A stretch of DNA of 64,000 nt from Undaria pinnatifida (Eukaryota > Sar > Phaeophyceae > Laminariales > Alariaceae), in assembly GCA_012845835.1 (NCBI GenBank), contig JABAKD010000006.1, forward strand, positions 3,544,506 through 3,608,505, read 5' to 3'. Made by a program: the position numbers and the translations under genes. Below the pieces are notes generated by a model that made no database searches, had not been told where the DNA came from, and worked only from the letters and a program-made list of their open reading frames with translations. Below are positions 56,401 to 64,000 of this stretch, piece after piece (the first letter of the stretch is position 1; each line of letters opens with the position of its first letter).

Positions 56401-59400
56401 AGATCGGGGGCGTACCTCGTCCTGCTTGGTGTTAACCTCGTTCGTCAGCTCCATCATCTGCACCATCGTACGCTCGGAAGTGAGCCTCGATTCCACCAGC
56501 TCCACTTCCTTCGCGTTTATCTGACGCAACAAAGTAAAACAGAAAACATATCATATTAAAACGGGGGTGGGGGGGACGAGGAAACAAAAATGAGCACAAC
56601 ACAAAAATAGGGAATTGAATGAGAGAACAAGAGCAGAAAAAAACTGACAACACAGGCTTTTGAAAGAATGGCGGCACACCTCCCCCCCCCCCTCCGGTCC
56701 CTCTATCTTCCCCCTAGCCAACCCCAACCCTCCCCAAACCCCTTCATACCTCGGCCTCTTTAGCCATAGCCAGCTGCTCCAGCTGATTCCTCAGCAGGTC
56801 CAACATCTCCGGGTCCTCCCCCTGGGCACTCTTCCTGTGCAGCGGAGGTGTAGCCGACGTCGAGCTCCCCGCCGCCTTCCCCGGGCTCTTCCCGCCACCC
56901 CCACCGCCTCCCGAAGGGGGGCGAGGGGAAACCCCGGTGGTAGCAGACCCCGATCCCACCGAAAAAGACGCCGCTGTGGGGAGAGACCCCCGGGGGCCCC
57001 GATGGGGGGGGGAGGAGATGGCAGGGGGGGCGCGGCTTCCCCCCCCTAGGTCGAATACGGAAACGCGACGGCTTATGCCGGGCCTGTTGCTTCCAGCGCC
57101 GTCGCTGGTGCTGGTGCTGCCGGGGCCTCGCATTTTGGCGGCCATGGCTCCGACTGTAGCCTGAGAGGGGGGGATTACGAATTGGGGGCGGGATTGGGGT
57201 TGGGGTTGGGGTGGGGTAGAGGGGGGGTTGGGGTTGGGGGGGGGTTGGGGATGGGGATGGGGTTGAGGTTAGGGATTGGGTTTGGCGTTGGCGTTGGGGT
57301 GGGGGTTGGGGCTGTGGGTGGGATTGGCGTTGGGTTGGAGTCCTGGTTGCGGGCGTGGGGTGGGGAGGTGGCGGTGTTTACGATTGAGGCACGATACGGG
57401 CGACGGTAGTGGTACGTAATGTAAGCGATAGCGAGAGCACACATGGGACAGATTACGATCTAGATGAATCTGCCGGCATAAGATGTTGCGCAGGATCTGT
57501 ACGGTACATATCCAACCCAGAAAATAGGTGGCAATACCGTAGGCCACGTAGAGATCATACGCAGGTGGGGTGGGGGATGGTGGTGGTGGCGGCGGTGTTG
57601 GTAGCGTTAGCAAGCTATGTCAAACAAGCAAAAAAAAATTACCAGGGTATTTCTAATTGGTGCTTAGAGTATAGGTCGGTGCCCCGATGGAGTAGGTGAA
57701 TCTCGCCCCTACTAATGTTACGATCGTGAGTAAAAAGTCTCATTGAGTGCAAGTATTCGTGCTCGTAGAGACTTTTCTTGCATAAAAAATGACGAGCGGA
57801 AAGCGCGAGAGATTGAGCTAAACAAAATCGATGAAAATCGACGGGCATAGAAAAGCTGAAAAGTGGGAAAGCTGAACCCTACGCGCGATAAAATGAAGGC
57901 AAGTGTCGGGGCCCAAAGAAAGACACCTGTGCCCACGGCTTGTCCAGAAGGTCGCTAAGGGCGAAAAAATCAAACATCTTACGAGTTGAGCTGGAGAGTA
58001 AAAGCGATGTTAACAAGAAAAAAAATGGTTCAATTTTGCTTTGAACGCCGTGACAACAGGTGTAGCCCCTCCTCCCTCCCGGCACACGCCTTAATTTTCA
58101 TCACGCAAGAGGGTTCAGCATTTGCACCGCTCGTTGACTAGCATCGAGTTCAACGTAGGAGCCCCGAGACCGTGGTTGGATTCCATTGTTGATCGCCTTC
58201 CTACACGCAGAAGGTGCGGCAGTCCGCCTCACAAGTGGGTTGTTACTAGGATGCAGCTCACGCTTCACAGGAGTTGCCGAACTCCTCTCGGCGTTTCGTG
58301 TTCGGTGCGCGATCATCAAGTCAGGAGCCTCACAAAAGTTAGGCGTGCAGGTACCTGTACCGTACCATGTGTCGAGGGGCATCTGCTTACCTGTGTGAGA
58401 AGCCGCCGTATACTGGAAACGAGGTCGTTCCGCATTTCCTTGTCCGCCACCTGAACACAAGAGAGGTACAGACAAACAAAAAGACAAAACCAATAAGGAC
58501 CGTCAATAAGAACAAGAACGAACAACAGGGAAGACAAGGACCAACGTGGCAAACAAAAAAGTGGTCATATGCACTGAAGCGCAAAATGAAAACCCACGAA
58601 AAAAAACAAAAACATCAAGAGCCAAACGAATTAGAAAAAAATCCGAAAGGAAAAACAAACAAAAAAACACAAAAAACAACGTAACTCAACACAACCTTCA
58701 CAAACATGTATAGCTAGAGCATGAACGAAGAACACATTTGTCAAAACAAGATCAACAAGAACGAAAATGAACAAAAAAAGACGAAAGCGAAAAAAAAGCA
58801 GTAACATACTTGGTAAACGCGAAAACAGAAAGAAAAAAAAAATCATCCCTTTGACACTTGACTATCGTATGGGGAAAAGTTGACGACGAAAATGGATGAT
58901 TACGATATCATCTGCCACTCCTGGTTGGCGATGATAATGATGGTGTCCGCATGACAACAACGCAAGGCCTCTTCTTACGGGACGGGCGCGGCATGATCCT
59001 ACTCATACTGCCGCGCGGTTACGCTACTATTAATAGTAAACGCTTGAAAATATCTCAATCGACGTTTTTTTTCGGTCGCTATACACAGTTAACGAAGTCG
59101 AGAACGGCAGACCAAGCTATACCCCCCCCGCTCCTCCTTCATCACCCTTCATGCGACTCGCCGAGCACCTCGCGGCGCTTCGTGCTCGGCGCACGCGATG
59201 TCTGCCTGGTCGGCGAAAACCCGACGTGCTCCGTTCTGGCACCGTAGGTATGCGAGGGTCTATGGTCTTGGGACTACGGCTATGCATGAAACGAGTACAC
59301 AACCCCCGCCCCTCCACCCTAACGCCATGCGACTACGTCCATGCATAAAATGATCATCGTCTACAATGGGCATCCTTCCCCCGCCCTCTGAGGCTACAGT

Positions 59401-62400
59401 GATATTGAGAAGGAAAAAAACACGCACAACAAAACTCGACAAAACCAGGAACAGCAGACGCCTTCCTCTTCCCCCAACACACTAGCGCTTCCTCCGAGGA
59501 TCCCCCCTTCCCCCCTTGTCCCTTCACGCCATCCCACCTGCACGATCACCATCCTTCCCTCTTCCGCCCCCCGTCCACTGGAGCCAAAAGTGGGAACGAA
59601 AAAAAAAAGGAAAACAAAAAGGAAACATCAAAAAAATCACCGAACAAAACCGGGAGGGCAGACGCTCCCCCTCCCTCCCAAGAACAAGAACGCCTCCATC
59701 GATCCCCCCTCCATCCTTTCAGGCCATCTCACCTGGACAATGACCATCCTTCCCTCCTCCGAGCCCTGTCCGCTGGCGCGCATATTGAGGAAAGTGCTGT
59801 CATCTTCGTTCGAAAGCCCGTGCAGATCCCCATGCCCTAGGCTTACCTACCAAATAAAAGGGGGACAGAAGAAAATGAATACAAAATTCAACATTTAACA
59901 TCCAAAATCAACATCCAAAGTCAACATCCAAAAGCAACAACCAAAACCAACAATCAAAACTAACACGATCCCTGACCTTACGCCGTACAACTGGAAACCC
60001 GTTTTCGGGGACAACTACCTTGGAATTGGGTTTGGGGGCTCTGTAAAAGGGCTTAAGCTACGAGCTCATCGACATCGTACATGCAGGTGTTTCCAAGGAA
60101 TACATGCCTCTTCCCGGCAAAATCAATGCAAAAATCAACATCAATATCAACAACCGAAAGCAACAATCAAAACAATAAGCGACATCAAAATCAACCCAAA
60201 TATAACATAAAAATATACCCAAAATCAAAATTCAAAATCAGCACCCTGACCTTGAGCTGCGAGCTCATCGGCAGCGCGCGGACGAGTTTTCCCCAAAAAA
60301 TAAGATGATCCTTCCCTGCAAAATGCTCCACATTGACATCAAATTTCACCAACAATGAAAACCAACAACAATATCAAAGTCAACATCAAAGTCAACAACC
60401 ACAACCAATATCGACATCAAAATCGGCAACTAAAGTGAACAACCAAAAATCGAACGTCAAAATCAACGAACAAAAGCAAAACCAACAACACCAACACGAC
60501 CCCTCACTTTGAGTTGCGAGCTCATCGGCAACGCACGGACAGGTGTTCTCCAAATAATAAACTGTCCCTTCGCGGCAAACATAAGCTTTCCTCCCCCCTC
60601 GCCCTCCTCCACCACCGACATAGATGCCTCCACTTGTCGAGTTTTCCCTGAAAAACAGGCGGTGTTTAGAGGGGGGGGGGGGGGGGGGGGTGATTGTTGA
60701 GTGGTGGGTAGCAAACGTATCAGTTGATGGAATATTTTTATTATTCACCAACATAGACGCCTCCACCTGTCGAATTTTCCCCATAAAAGAGGCGTTATCA
60801 AGTACGAGGGGGGCGGGGGAGGGCGGTACTCAGTGTCATCCATGGCCGTAGTCTTTGTCTTTACATCTAGATCATGACACGAGGGACTCGTCTCATCTCC
60901 CGATGTGTGCAAATTAATAGCTCACCTTCCCACACAAAGCAATCGACACCCTGGCTCAGGCCCTCCTTGATGGCCTCCAGCCTCTCCTCGAACTCCAATA
61001 CCGCGTTAGTGTGCAGCTGTGTGCTCCCCCGATTGCTTTGAGACCTATACAAAATAATTTGGTTGCGAAAAAACAAACAGCAGGCACCATGCACGTATGT
61101 AAGCACGCCATCCGACTCAAAACAAAACCACCACTAGACCAGAGTCCTTAGCACAGAAGTACACATGAAACATTCTCCCACATAAAACACCGAACATCAG
61201 AGTGATGGCACTCATTTCAGAGGCAATCAACCCGCCCCGCTCTCCTCAATCCGACCAAACAATTTCCCCCTTCGCCCCTGAAGCCCAAGCGAGACGGTGA
61301 TTCCGGGGGAGCTCGGGTCGCTTCCAACATTCACGGCAGTTCTGCTAGCGCCACTGCCCTTCGCTCCTCCTCTCAAAATATTGATATGACCCTCCACCCC
61401 CCCCTAATCCCTGCACCCATTTTTTCCCTCGCCCTTTGTAAACACGCCTAATGACCCCCGTCTCCTCAATGTCTTGATGCGCCCCCTGCTCCGTCCCGGC
61501 ACCCGGCATTGTGGGAATGCGAGGGTCAATGGCCTTAAGATTACGGCTATGCATAAAATGAGTACACCCCCCCCCCCCCCTCCTCACCCCACCCGTCTCC
61601 AGATAAATGCTTGGTCGACGGTCAAATGACTACGTCAAGCAACAAACTGAGTATCCCCCCCCCGTAACACCCCTCGAGGCCAAGCTAGATGCTACCACCA
61701 GTAGAACTCGGGTGGCTTCCATCTCATTGGCGGTGCCACTAGCCCGCCCCCGCCGCCCTCGAAGCCGTGGATACCCCCCCCCCCAAGCCTACGTAGGTAT
61801 CGAATCCATCGGCCCCTCCCGTTCTCCCCCCCGCGCCTCTAATGCCTCCAAAAACATGCATTTACTCACCCTTGAAGTCCAAGCGAAACGGTGCTTCCGG
61901 GGGAGCTTGGGTGGCTCCCGATGTTATTGGCGGTCCCATTAGCCCCGCCCCCGCTGCCCTCAAACCCGTGGATGGCGCCCCTCCAAGCCGCGGTGGGCGT
62001 ACGGAGGGCGCTGCTGTCTAGCCCCCCCCTTGGTCGGTTCGACTCCTGCACACCAATAAAACAGGACATGAAGAGAATTTTTTATGAAAAATAAGGAAAC
62101 AAAAAGGAATGGAAATTGTGACAATAACAGCAACAGCAGCAACGTAGTGCTGGCAAATAAAAAACAAGTAATGACACAACAGCAGCAACGATAGCGACAC
62201 ATGCAAAGATGACACAACAACAGCGGCGACACAATACATCAGCATTCATGATAGTGACGATACCCCAAGCAACAATGCCACCACGGCTAACAATGACAGC
62301 AACACCACCAAAACAACCGCCAACACTTTCACAACCACAACCACCACCACCACCACCAGCCGCAACAACAGCAACAACAACAGCAACAACAGCAACAGCA

Positions 62401-63948
62401 ACAGCAACAACAACAGCAACAACAGCAACAACAGCCACAGCCACAGCAGCAATAACAACAACATCAACTACAACAACAACAACAACAACAATAACAACAA
62501 CAACAACACCAGCAACAATAACAACCACAGCGACAACACCCAACAACAACAGCAACAACACCCAACAACAGCACGAACACGAACACCACCAACACTATCA
62601 ACAACCACACCACCAACCACAACACCAACAACAACCACAACACCCACAACAACCACACCACCAACACCACCGCAAAACAAAAAAAAGAAAAGAAAGAAGG
62701 AACACCCATGATCTCTCTCACCGTATTGGCGACGAGAGCCGCGGCGGAGGCGGCGGCCATGGCGGCCGATTGCTCCGCCTTTTGCTGAGCCTTGCGCGCT
62801 TCTTCGAGCTCTAGATTTAGCGCGTGCACCGCCTTCGATAGCGCGCGCTCCGAGTCCGTCGCAGCTGAAACAACGGTTGGTTACGTCATGACGTCAGAAA
62901 AAACAACAAACGGAATACCACTACCATGTCTTACATATGTTGCAAAAAACTGGAAAAATGGCAGGCGGGGGGGGGGGGGGGGGGGGGGGGGGGGAGGGGA
63001 ACACATTTTGAAAAGTAAGCATGAAGCAGACGAAAAACAAAACAAAACTGCGCGCCTGTTATAGTCCTATCCCAGGTTCAACGTGAGCATCGCCTTCGAT
63101 AGCACGCGCTCCGAGTGCCTAGCGGATGCAACAGTGATTGCATGTTACAGCTGTATATGTTAGATGTATCATATAGTACGGGTTCCCCAACAAGGCGGTC
63201 TGAGAAGTGTGATATCCCTATATAAGGCGGTCAAAATTGCTTGGCGCGACTGGAATGAATAAGGCGGCCTCTCTCTATAAGGCGGTCACATTGCTCTGGC
63301 ACAACACCGCCTCACTGGAGGACCCCTAAACAGTGCTGTAGCATGCTTTTAGGGTGATATTAGCGCGTTTTTAACGTGCTTCTTGCGTGCTTCCTGCGTC
63401 CTTCTATCATGCATCTAGCGTGCTTTCAGTGTGCTCTATGCGTGTTTTCATCCTGCTTTTAGCGTCCCCTGTCCCCTGCCTTACCTTCATGCAGAGGCTC
63501 TACGTAAACAATGCGGGCGGTCATATTGTTGTGGTACATCACGGCCTGTACTGGAGGACCCTACTGTACGTGAAACACGAGCGATGAACATATTTAAAAA
63601 AAAAAAGGGGGGGGGCGGACCAAGGAGAAAACAATGGATTATTTTTGTGACGTGTCACACGAACATTGCCTTCCGAAGAGTAAAAAGGAGAAAACCAAGG
63701 GGAAAACAAGAAACAAGGAACCAAAAGCAAGACAAAAACGGAAGCAGAATCGGAGGCGGAGGCGTGACGAGACGCCACGGGGGGGGGGAGGTAGTCTCAG
63801 TCCCCTACTTACCGTCCGCCTCTTGCTGGAGGCGTGAATTTTCCTCCTCCGCGGTTCGCCTAGCGCATCTTTCCTCGTCCAACACCTGGCTGAGGTTGCT
63901 AATCATCATGTCCTGGTTGTTCAGCCCCACGAGCAAGCCGTCCCCGTC
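50322..63948 (-). CDS. PH-like and coiled-coil protein, 3' part of gene (12 exons)
   Basis: Reads from 63948 down to a TAG at 50322-50324. Exons: 63813-63948, 62722-62864, 61870-62045, 60926-61044, 60508-60647, 59733-59846, 58391-58450, 56750-57160, 56416-56520, 55091-55195, 54147-54209, 50322-50444. The sum is 1695 nt and all phases agree: 564 residues and a stop, with the N-terminus beyond the window. Order: coiled coil (1-93), Gly/Ser linker, PH-like domain (about 165-296), Gly/Ser/Pro linker, coiled coil (about 415-545). Such an arrangement suits a membrane- or cytoskeleton-associated scaffold or motor tail; the family cannot be decided without the missing N-terminus. Confidence 0.8.
50941..51168 (+). 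CDS. Orphan exon-like segment, Pro/Thr/Ser-rich
   Basis: In the frame beginning DGIVYKPRTKTTSIPLDR the third codon positions favour C, and the segment ends at a good donor ACG|GTAAGA. It holds a repeated KFDALPPE / KFDTLPPP motif. It lies in the last intron of the PH/coiled-coil gene, antisense. Just past the donor, 51180-51230 resembles a common inverted-repeat transposon, so it may instead be a transposon edge. Confidence 0.3.
51663..52050. mobile_element. Hairpin-like inverted-repeat element
   Basis: Arms about 51725-51795 and 51985-52045 are about 90% inverted copies (CCATATCCAGCTGCTCCC / GGAGCAGCTGGATACGG). The centre has three CCCGTCCAAGCTGGAGCAAG-like units. Confidence 0.7.
52060..52290 (-). 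repeat. Reverse copy of the 661-1640 family
   Basis: TTTTGTCCTCCTCAAAAACG to TTAGCTCTCACAGCTGAAG. Confidence 0.7.
52795..53260 (-). repeat. GTGCCGGTTGAATAGTGCTT array
   Basis: About eight units of 35-40 bp (GTTGCCGGTATAGTGCCGGT), then CAAATCGCTTGGCACGACTG at 53079. Partial continuation at 53425-53530. Confidence 0.8.
53268..53410 (+). repeat. tRNA-derived SINE, body fragment
   Basis: GTGAGTTAGCAACACTCGAT, GAACCCTATGCGCGATAAAA, GTGACCACGGCTTGTCC; about 95% like 4825-4965 by eye. It interrupts the GTGCCGGT repeat. Confidence 0.75.
53640..54090. repeat. Right arm of a decayed long inverted repeat
   Basis: Partner of 49680-50250. Confidence 0.5.
54147..54209 (-). CDS. PH/coiled-coil gene, eleventh exon: coiled coil
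   Basis: 21 codons (three heptads), phase 0: MEGLQFDNEELRHETEVLRN plus Q. Acceptor TTTTTTCAG, donor CAG|GTGCGC. A 3.7 kb intron follows. Confidence 0.85.
55091..55195 (-). CDS. PH/coiled-coil gene, tenth exon: coiled coil
   Basis: 35 codons (five heptads), phase 0: IRMLKRQALEAVEDMEEMRR and NANVSMQLLKK. Acceptor TTCCTACCAG, donor AAG|GTGACG. Confidence 0.85.
55305..55490 (+). repeat. AAGGCGGTC-family repeat
   Basis: CCCCCTATAAGGCGGTCTGA, CAAAATCGCTTGGCGCGACT, ends GGGGGACTGG. Copy of 63180-63330. Confidence 0.75.
55690..56250. repeat. GTT-headed repeat fragment and reverse tRNA-derived SINE
   Basis: 55690-55790: GCATAATCAAGTCCATGGTC. 55945-56250: SINE on the minus strand with B-box GTTCGAATCC and A-box TGGCGTATCAGG, like 5926-6235. 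Confidence 0.75.
56416..56520 (-). CDS. PH/coiled-coil gene, ninth exon: coiled coil
   Basis: 35 codons (five heptads), phase 0: INAKEVELVESRLTSERTM and MELTNEVNTKQDE. Acceptor TTGCGTCAG, donor GAG|GTACGC. Confidence 0.85.
56750..57160 (-). CDS. PH/coiled-coil gene, eighth exon: linker and coiled-coil start
   Basis: 137 codons, phase 0. Acceptor CCTCTCAG, donor GAG|GTATGA. Starts ATVGAMAAKMRGPG, continues as a Ser/Gly/Pro-rich basic linker with RRVSVFDLGGG and a seven-Gly run, and ends DPEMLDLLRNQLEQLAMAKE, the start of the second coiled coil. The internal methionines might serve as a start for a short isoform; that is speculative. Confidence 0.85.
57175..57360 (+). repeat. GGGGTTG array
   Basis: Telomere-like G-rich sequence, GGGTTGGGGTTGGGG type, just upstream of the eighth-exon acceptor of the minus-strand gene, where it reads as C/A-rich pyrimidine-like tract. 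Confidence 0.8.
57720..58020 (+). repeat. tRNA-derived SINE, body variant
   Basis: GCGGAAAGCGCGAGAGATTG, GAACCCTACGCGCGATAAAA, CCACGGCTTGTCCAGAAGGT; same subtype as 140-340 (shared GAGTTGAGCTGGAG end). Confidence 0.7.
58391..58450 (-). CDS. PH/coiled-coil gene, seventh exon: PH C-terminal helix
   Basis: 20 codons, VADKEMRNDLVSSIRRLLTQ, between acceptor TTGTGTTCAG and donor CAG|GTAAGC. It matches the closing helix of PH domains (acidic residue, Arg, aliphatic heptad positions). Confidence 0.85.
58455..59110. other. A-rich intron sequence
   Basis: 58455-58850 is A-rich on + (U-rich in the transcript). 58851-59110 shows nothing recognisable. Confidence 0.6.
59120..59360 (+). mobile_element. 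Short retroposon, nearly full length
   Basis: Longest copy: CATGCGACTCGCCGAGCACC, GCGCACGCGATGTCTGCCTG, GAAAACCCGACGTGCTCCGT, ATGCATGAAACGAGTACAC. A partial second copy follows. Confidence 0.75.
59733..59846 (-). CDS. PH/coiled-coil gene, sixth exon
   Basis: 38 codons, phase 0: VSLGHGDLHGLSNEDDS, a Gly/Ser turn and EEGRMVIVQ. Donor CAG|GTGAGA. The acceptor chosen, TTTGGTAG, keeps frame with the fifth exon. A decayed copy of its 3' half lies downstream at about 59518-59590. Confidence 0.8.
59875..60505 (+). repeat. AACATCAAAATC array, interrupted by a MITE and exon echoes
   Basis: 59895-59965, 60120-60240 and 60355-60500 are CAACATCAAAATCAACA-like. 59985-60055 is a TTAA MITE relative (TACAACTGGAAACCCGTTTT). 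60055-60120 and 60250-60330 are exon echoes. Confidence 0.75.
60508..60647 (-). CDS. PH/coiled-coil gene, fifth exon: PH-like strands
   Basis: Acceptor CTGTTTTTCAG, preceded by a C tract; donor AAA|GTGAGG. Encodes GKTRQVEASMSVVEEG, an acidic loop, KLMFAAKGQFIIWRTPV and LPMSSQLK, with the alternating strand pattern and the Trp common in PH domains. Copies of its beginning (60738-60786) and of its end (60250-60330, 60055-60120) surround it. Confidence 0.75.
60738..60890 (-). repeat. Echo of the fifth exon's start, then a short retroposon
   Basis: On the minus strand 60786-60745 reads GGGAAAATTCGACAGGTGGA, as the exon's GGGAAAACTCGACAAGTGGA. 60805-60890 is a reverse retroposon copy. Confidence 0.65.
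60926..61044 (-). CDS. PH/coiled-coil gene, fourth exon: start of PH-like domain
   Basis: Acceptor TTGTATAG, donor G|GTGAGC. Encodes VLEFEERLEAIKEGLSQG and VDCFVWEG, a helix followed by what looks like the first strand of a PH fold. Phase 2 in, phase 1 out. Confidence 0.85.
61235..61790 (-). repeat. Echoes of the third exon and two retroposon tails
   Basis: 61235-61340 and 61670-61785 resemble 61872-61985 (e.g. AAGCGAGACGGTGATTCCGG against AAGCGAAACGGTGCTTCCGG). 61490-61590 and 61600-61660 are retroposon tails with C tracts. Confidence 0.7.
61870..62045 (-). CDS. PH/coiled-coil gene, third exon: Gly/Ser linker
   Basis: Acceptor GGTGTGCAG, donor GG|GTGAGT, phase 0 in and 2 out. Encodes a Gly/Asn/Ser/Pro-rich linker (ANGTANNIGSHPSSPGSTVS). 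Two decayed copies follow in the next intron near 61670-61785 and 61235-61340. Confidence 0.8.
62110..62690 (+). repeat. CAA/CAG/CAC triplet array in intron
   Basis: About 560 bp of CAACAGCAACAACAAC-type sequence; Thr/Gln/Asn and Val/Leu/Cys frames are artefacts. Confidence 0.9.
62722..62864 (-). CDS. PH/coiled-coil gene, second exon
   Basis: Acceptor TTGTTTCAG, donor ACG|GTGAGA. Encodes ALSKAVHALNLELEEARKAQ, an Ala-rich helix (AAMAAASAAALVANT) and related coiled-coil sequence. A decayed copy of its 5' part lies in the preceding intron at 63081-63130; the following intron holds the CAA/CAG array. Confidence 0.85.
62965..63130 (-). repeat. G tract and echo of the second exon
   Basis: 62967-62995 G tract. 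63090-63125 (GCCTTCGATAGCACGCGCTC) copies 62830-62857 (GCCTTCGATAGCGCGCGCTC). Confidence 0.75.
63180..63470 (+). repeat. AAGGCGGTC-family repeat plus TAGCGTGC stretch
   Basis: Same order as 27600-28170: AAGGCGGTC units, GCTTGGCGCGACTGG, GGACCCC, then TAGCGTGCTTTC words. 63480-63805 shows no gene. Confidence 0.8.
63813..63948 (-). CDS. PH/coiled-coil gene, first exon in window
   Basis: Acceptor CTTATGGCAG, donor G|GTAAGT. 45 codons with LNNQDMMISNLSQVLDEER and ARRTAEEENSRLQQEAD: heptad-like, charged, clearly coiled coil. Leaves in phase 1. Upstream exons must lie beyond position 64000. Confidence 0.85.
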
Positions 63949-64000
63949 CTGCCATAAGAACAGAATAAAAAGGGTTTCCAATCAGTTGAATCAGTTTAGT

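Noticed and set aside
62082-62814. Frames of 159 and 201 codons near 62.1-62.8 kb
   Set aside because: They read the intronic CAA/CAG/CAC array; the real exon is 62722-62864 on the minus strand in another frame.

Overview
This is a eukaryotic nuclear window from an intron-rich, GC-rich, repeat-laden genome. No lineage is proven. Many short exons separated by 0.1-4 kb introns, GT-AG (plus one GC-AG) splicing, C- or G-homopolymers, and TTAGGG-type and CCCTA-type repeats would fit a stramenopile or other alga such as a brown alga; that is an inference from overall character only. Most open reading frames here lie in repeats and are not genes. A run of 500 Ns (21119-21618) marks an assembly gap.

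Two genes can be assembled exon by exon with every splice phase agreeing. On the + strand, 13256-26438 encodes an ArfGAP-domain protein of about 488 residues in ten exons: a short acidic N-terminus, a C-x2-C-x16-C-x2-C zinc finger with its arginine finger, then a low-complexity Ser/Pro/Asn-rich tail. On the - strand, 63948 down to 50322 encodes the C-terminal 564 residues of a protein whose N-terminus lies beyond the window: coiled coil, a PH-like domain spread over four exons, a Gly/Ser/Pro linker, coiled coil, stop. Both proteins resemble membrane or cytoskeleton-associated regulators, but nothing in the sequence links them. Some further exon-like segments (2449-2775, 49259-49342, 50541-50730, 50941-51168) could not be assigned.

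The rest is layered mobile DNA. I can define: a tRNA-derived SINE with A and B boxes; a non-LTR retrotransposon 3' end and a short retroposon sharing its 3' tail, both ending in GAGTAC plus poly(C); a TTAA-targeting MITE with matching empty sites in the window; a larger inverted-repeat element that hosts it; a 703-bp inverted-repeat element nested inside one MITE copy; a ~250-bp MITE bounded by CTACGRTAGCCCCCC; and two short elements with terminal direct repeats (TRIM-like), one with a target-site duplication and an empty site. From 27.4 to 34.4 kb runs a nearly continuous series of unrelated short-unit tandem arrays.

The most unusual feature is that exons of both genes are accompanied, inside the neighbouring introns, by one to four decayed partial copies of themselves (exon echoes). 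Most carry stops or have lost splice sites, but some keep frame, splice sites and symmetric phase, so they could still be spliced in. This points to repeated local duplication of exon-sized segments together with their flanking simple repeats.
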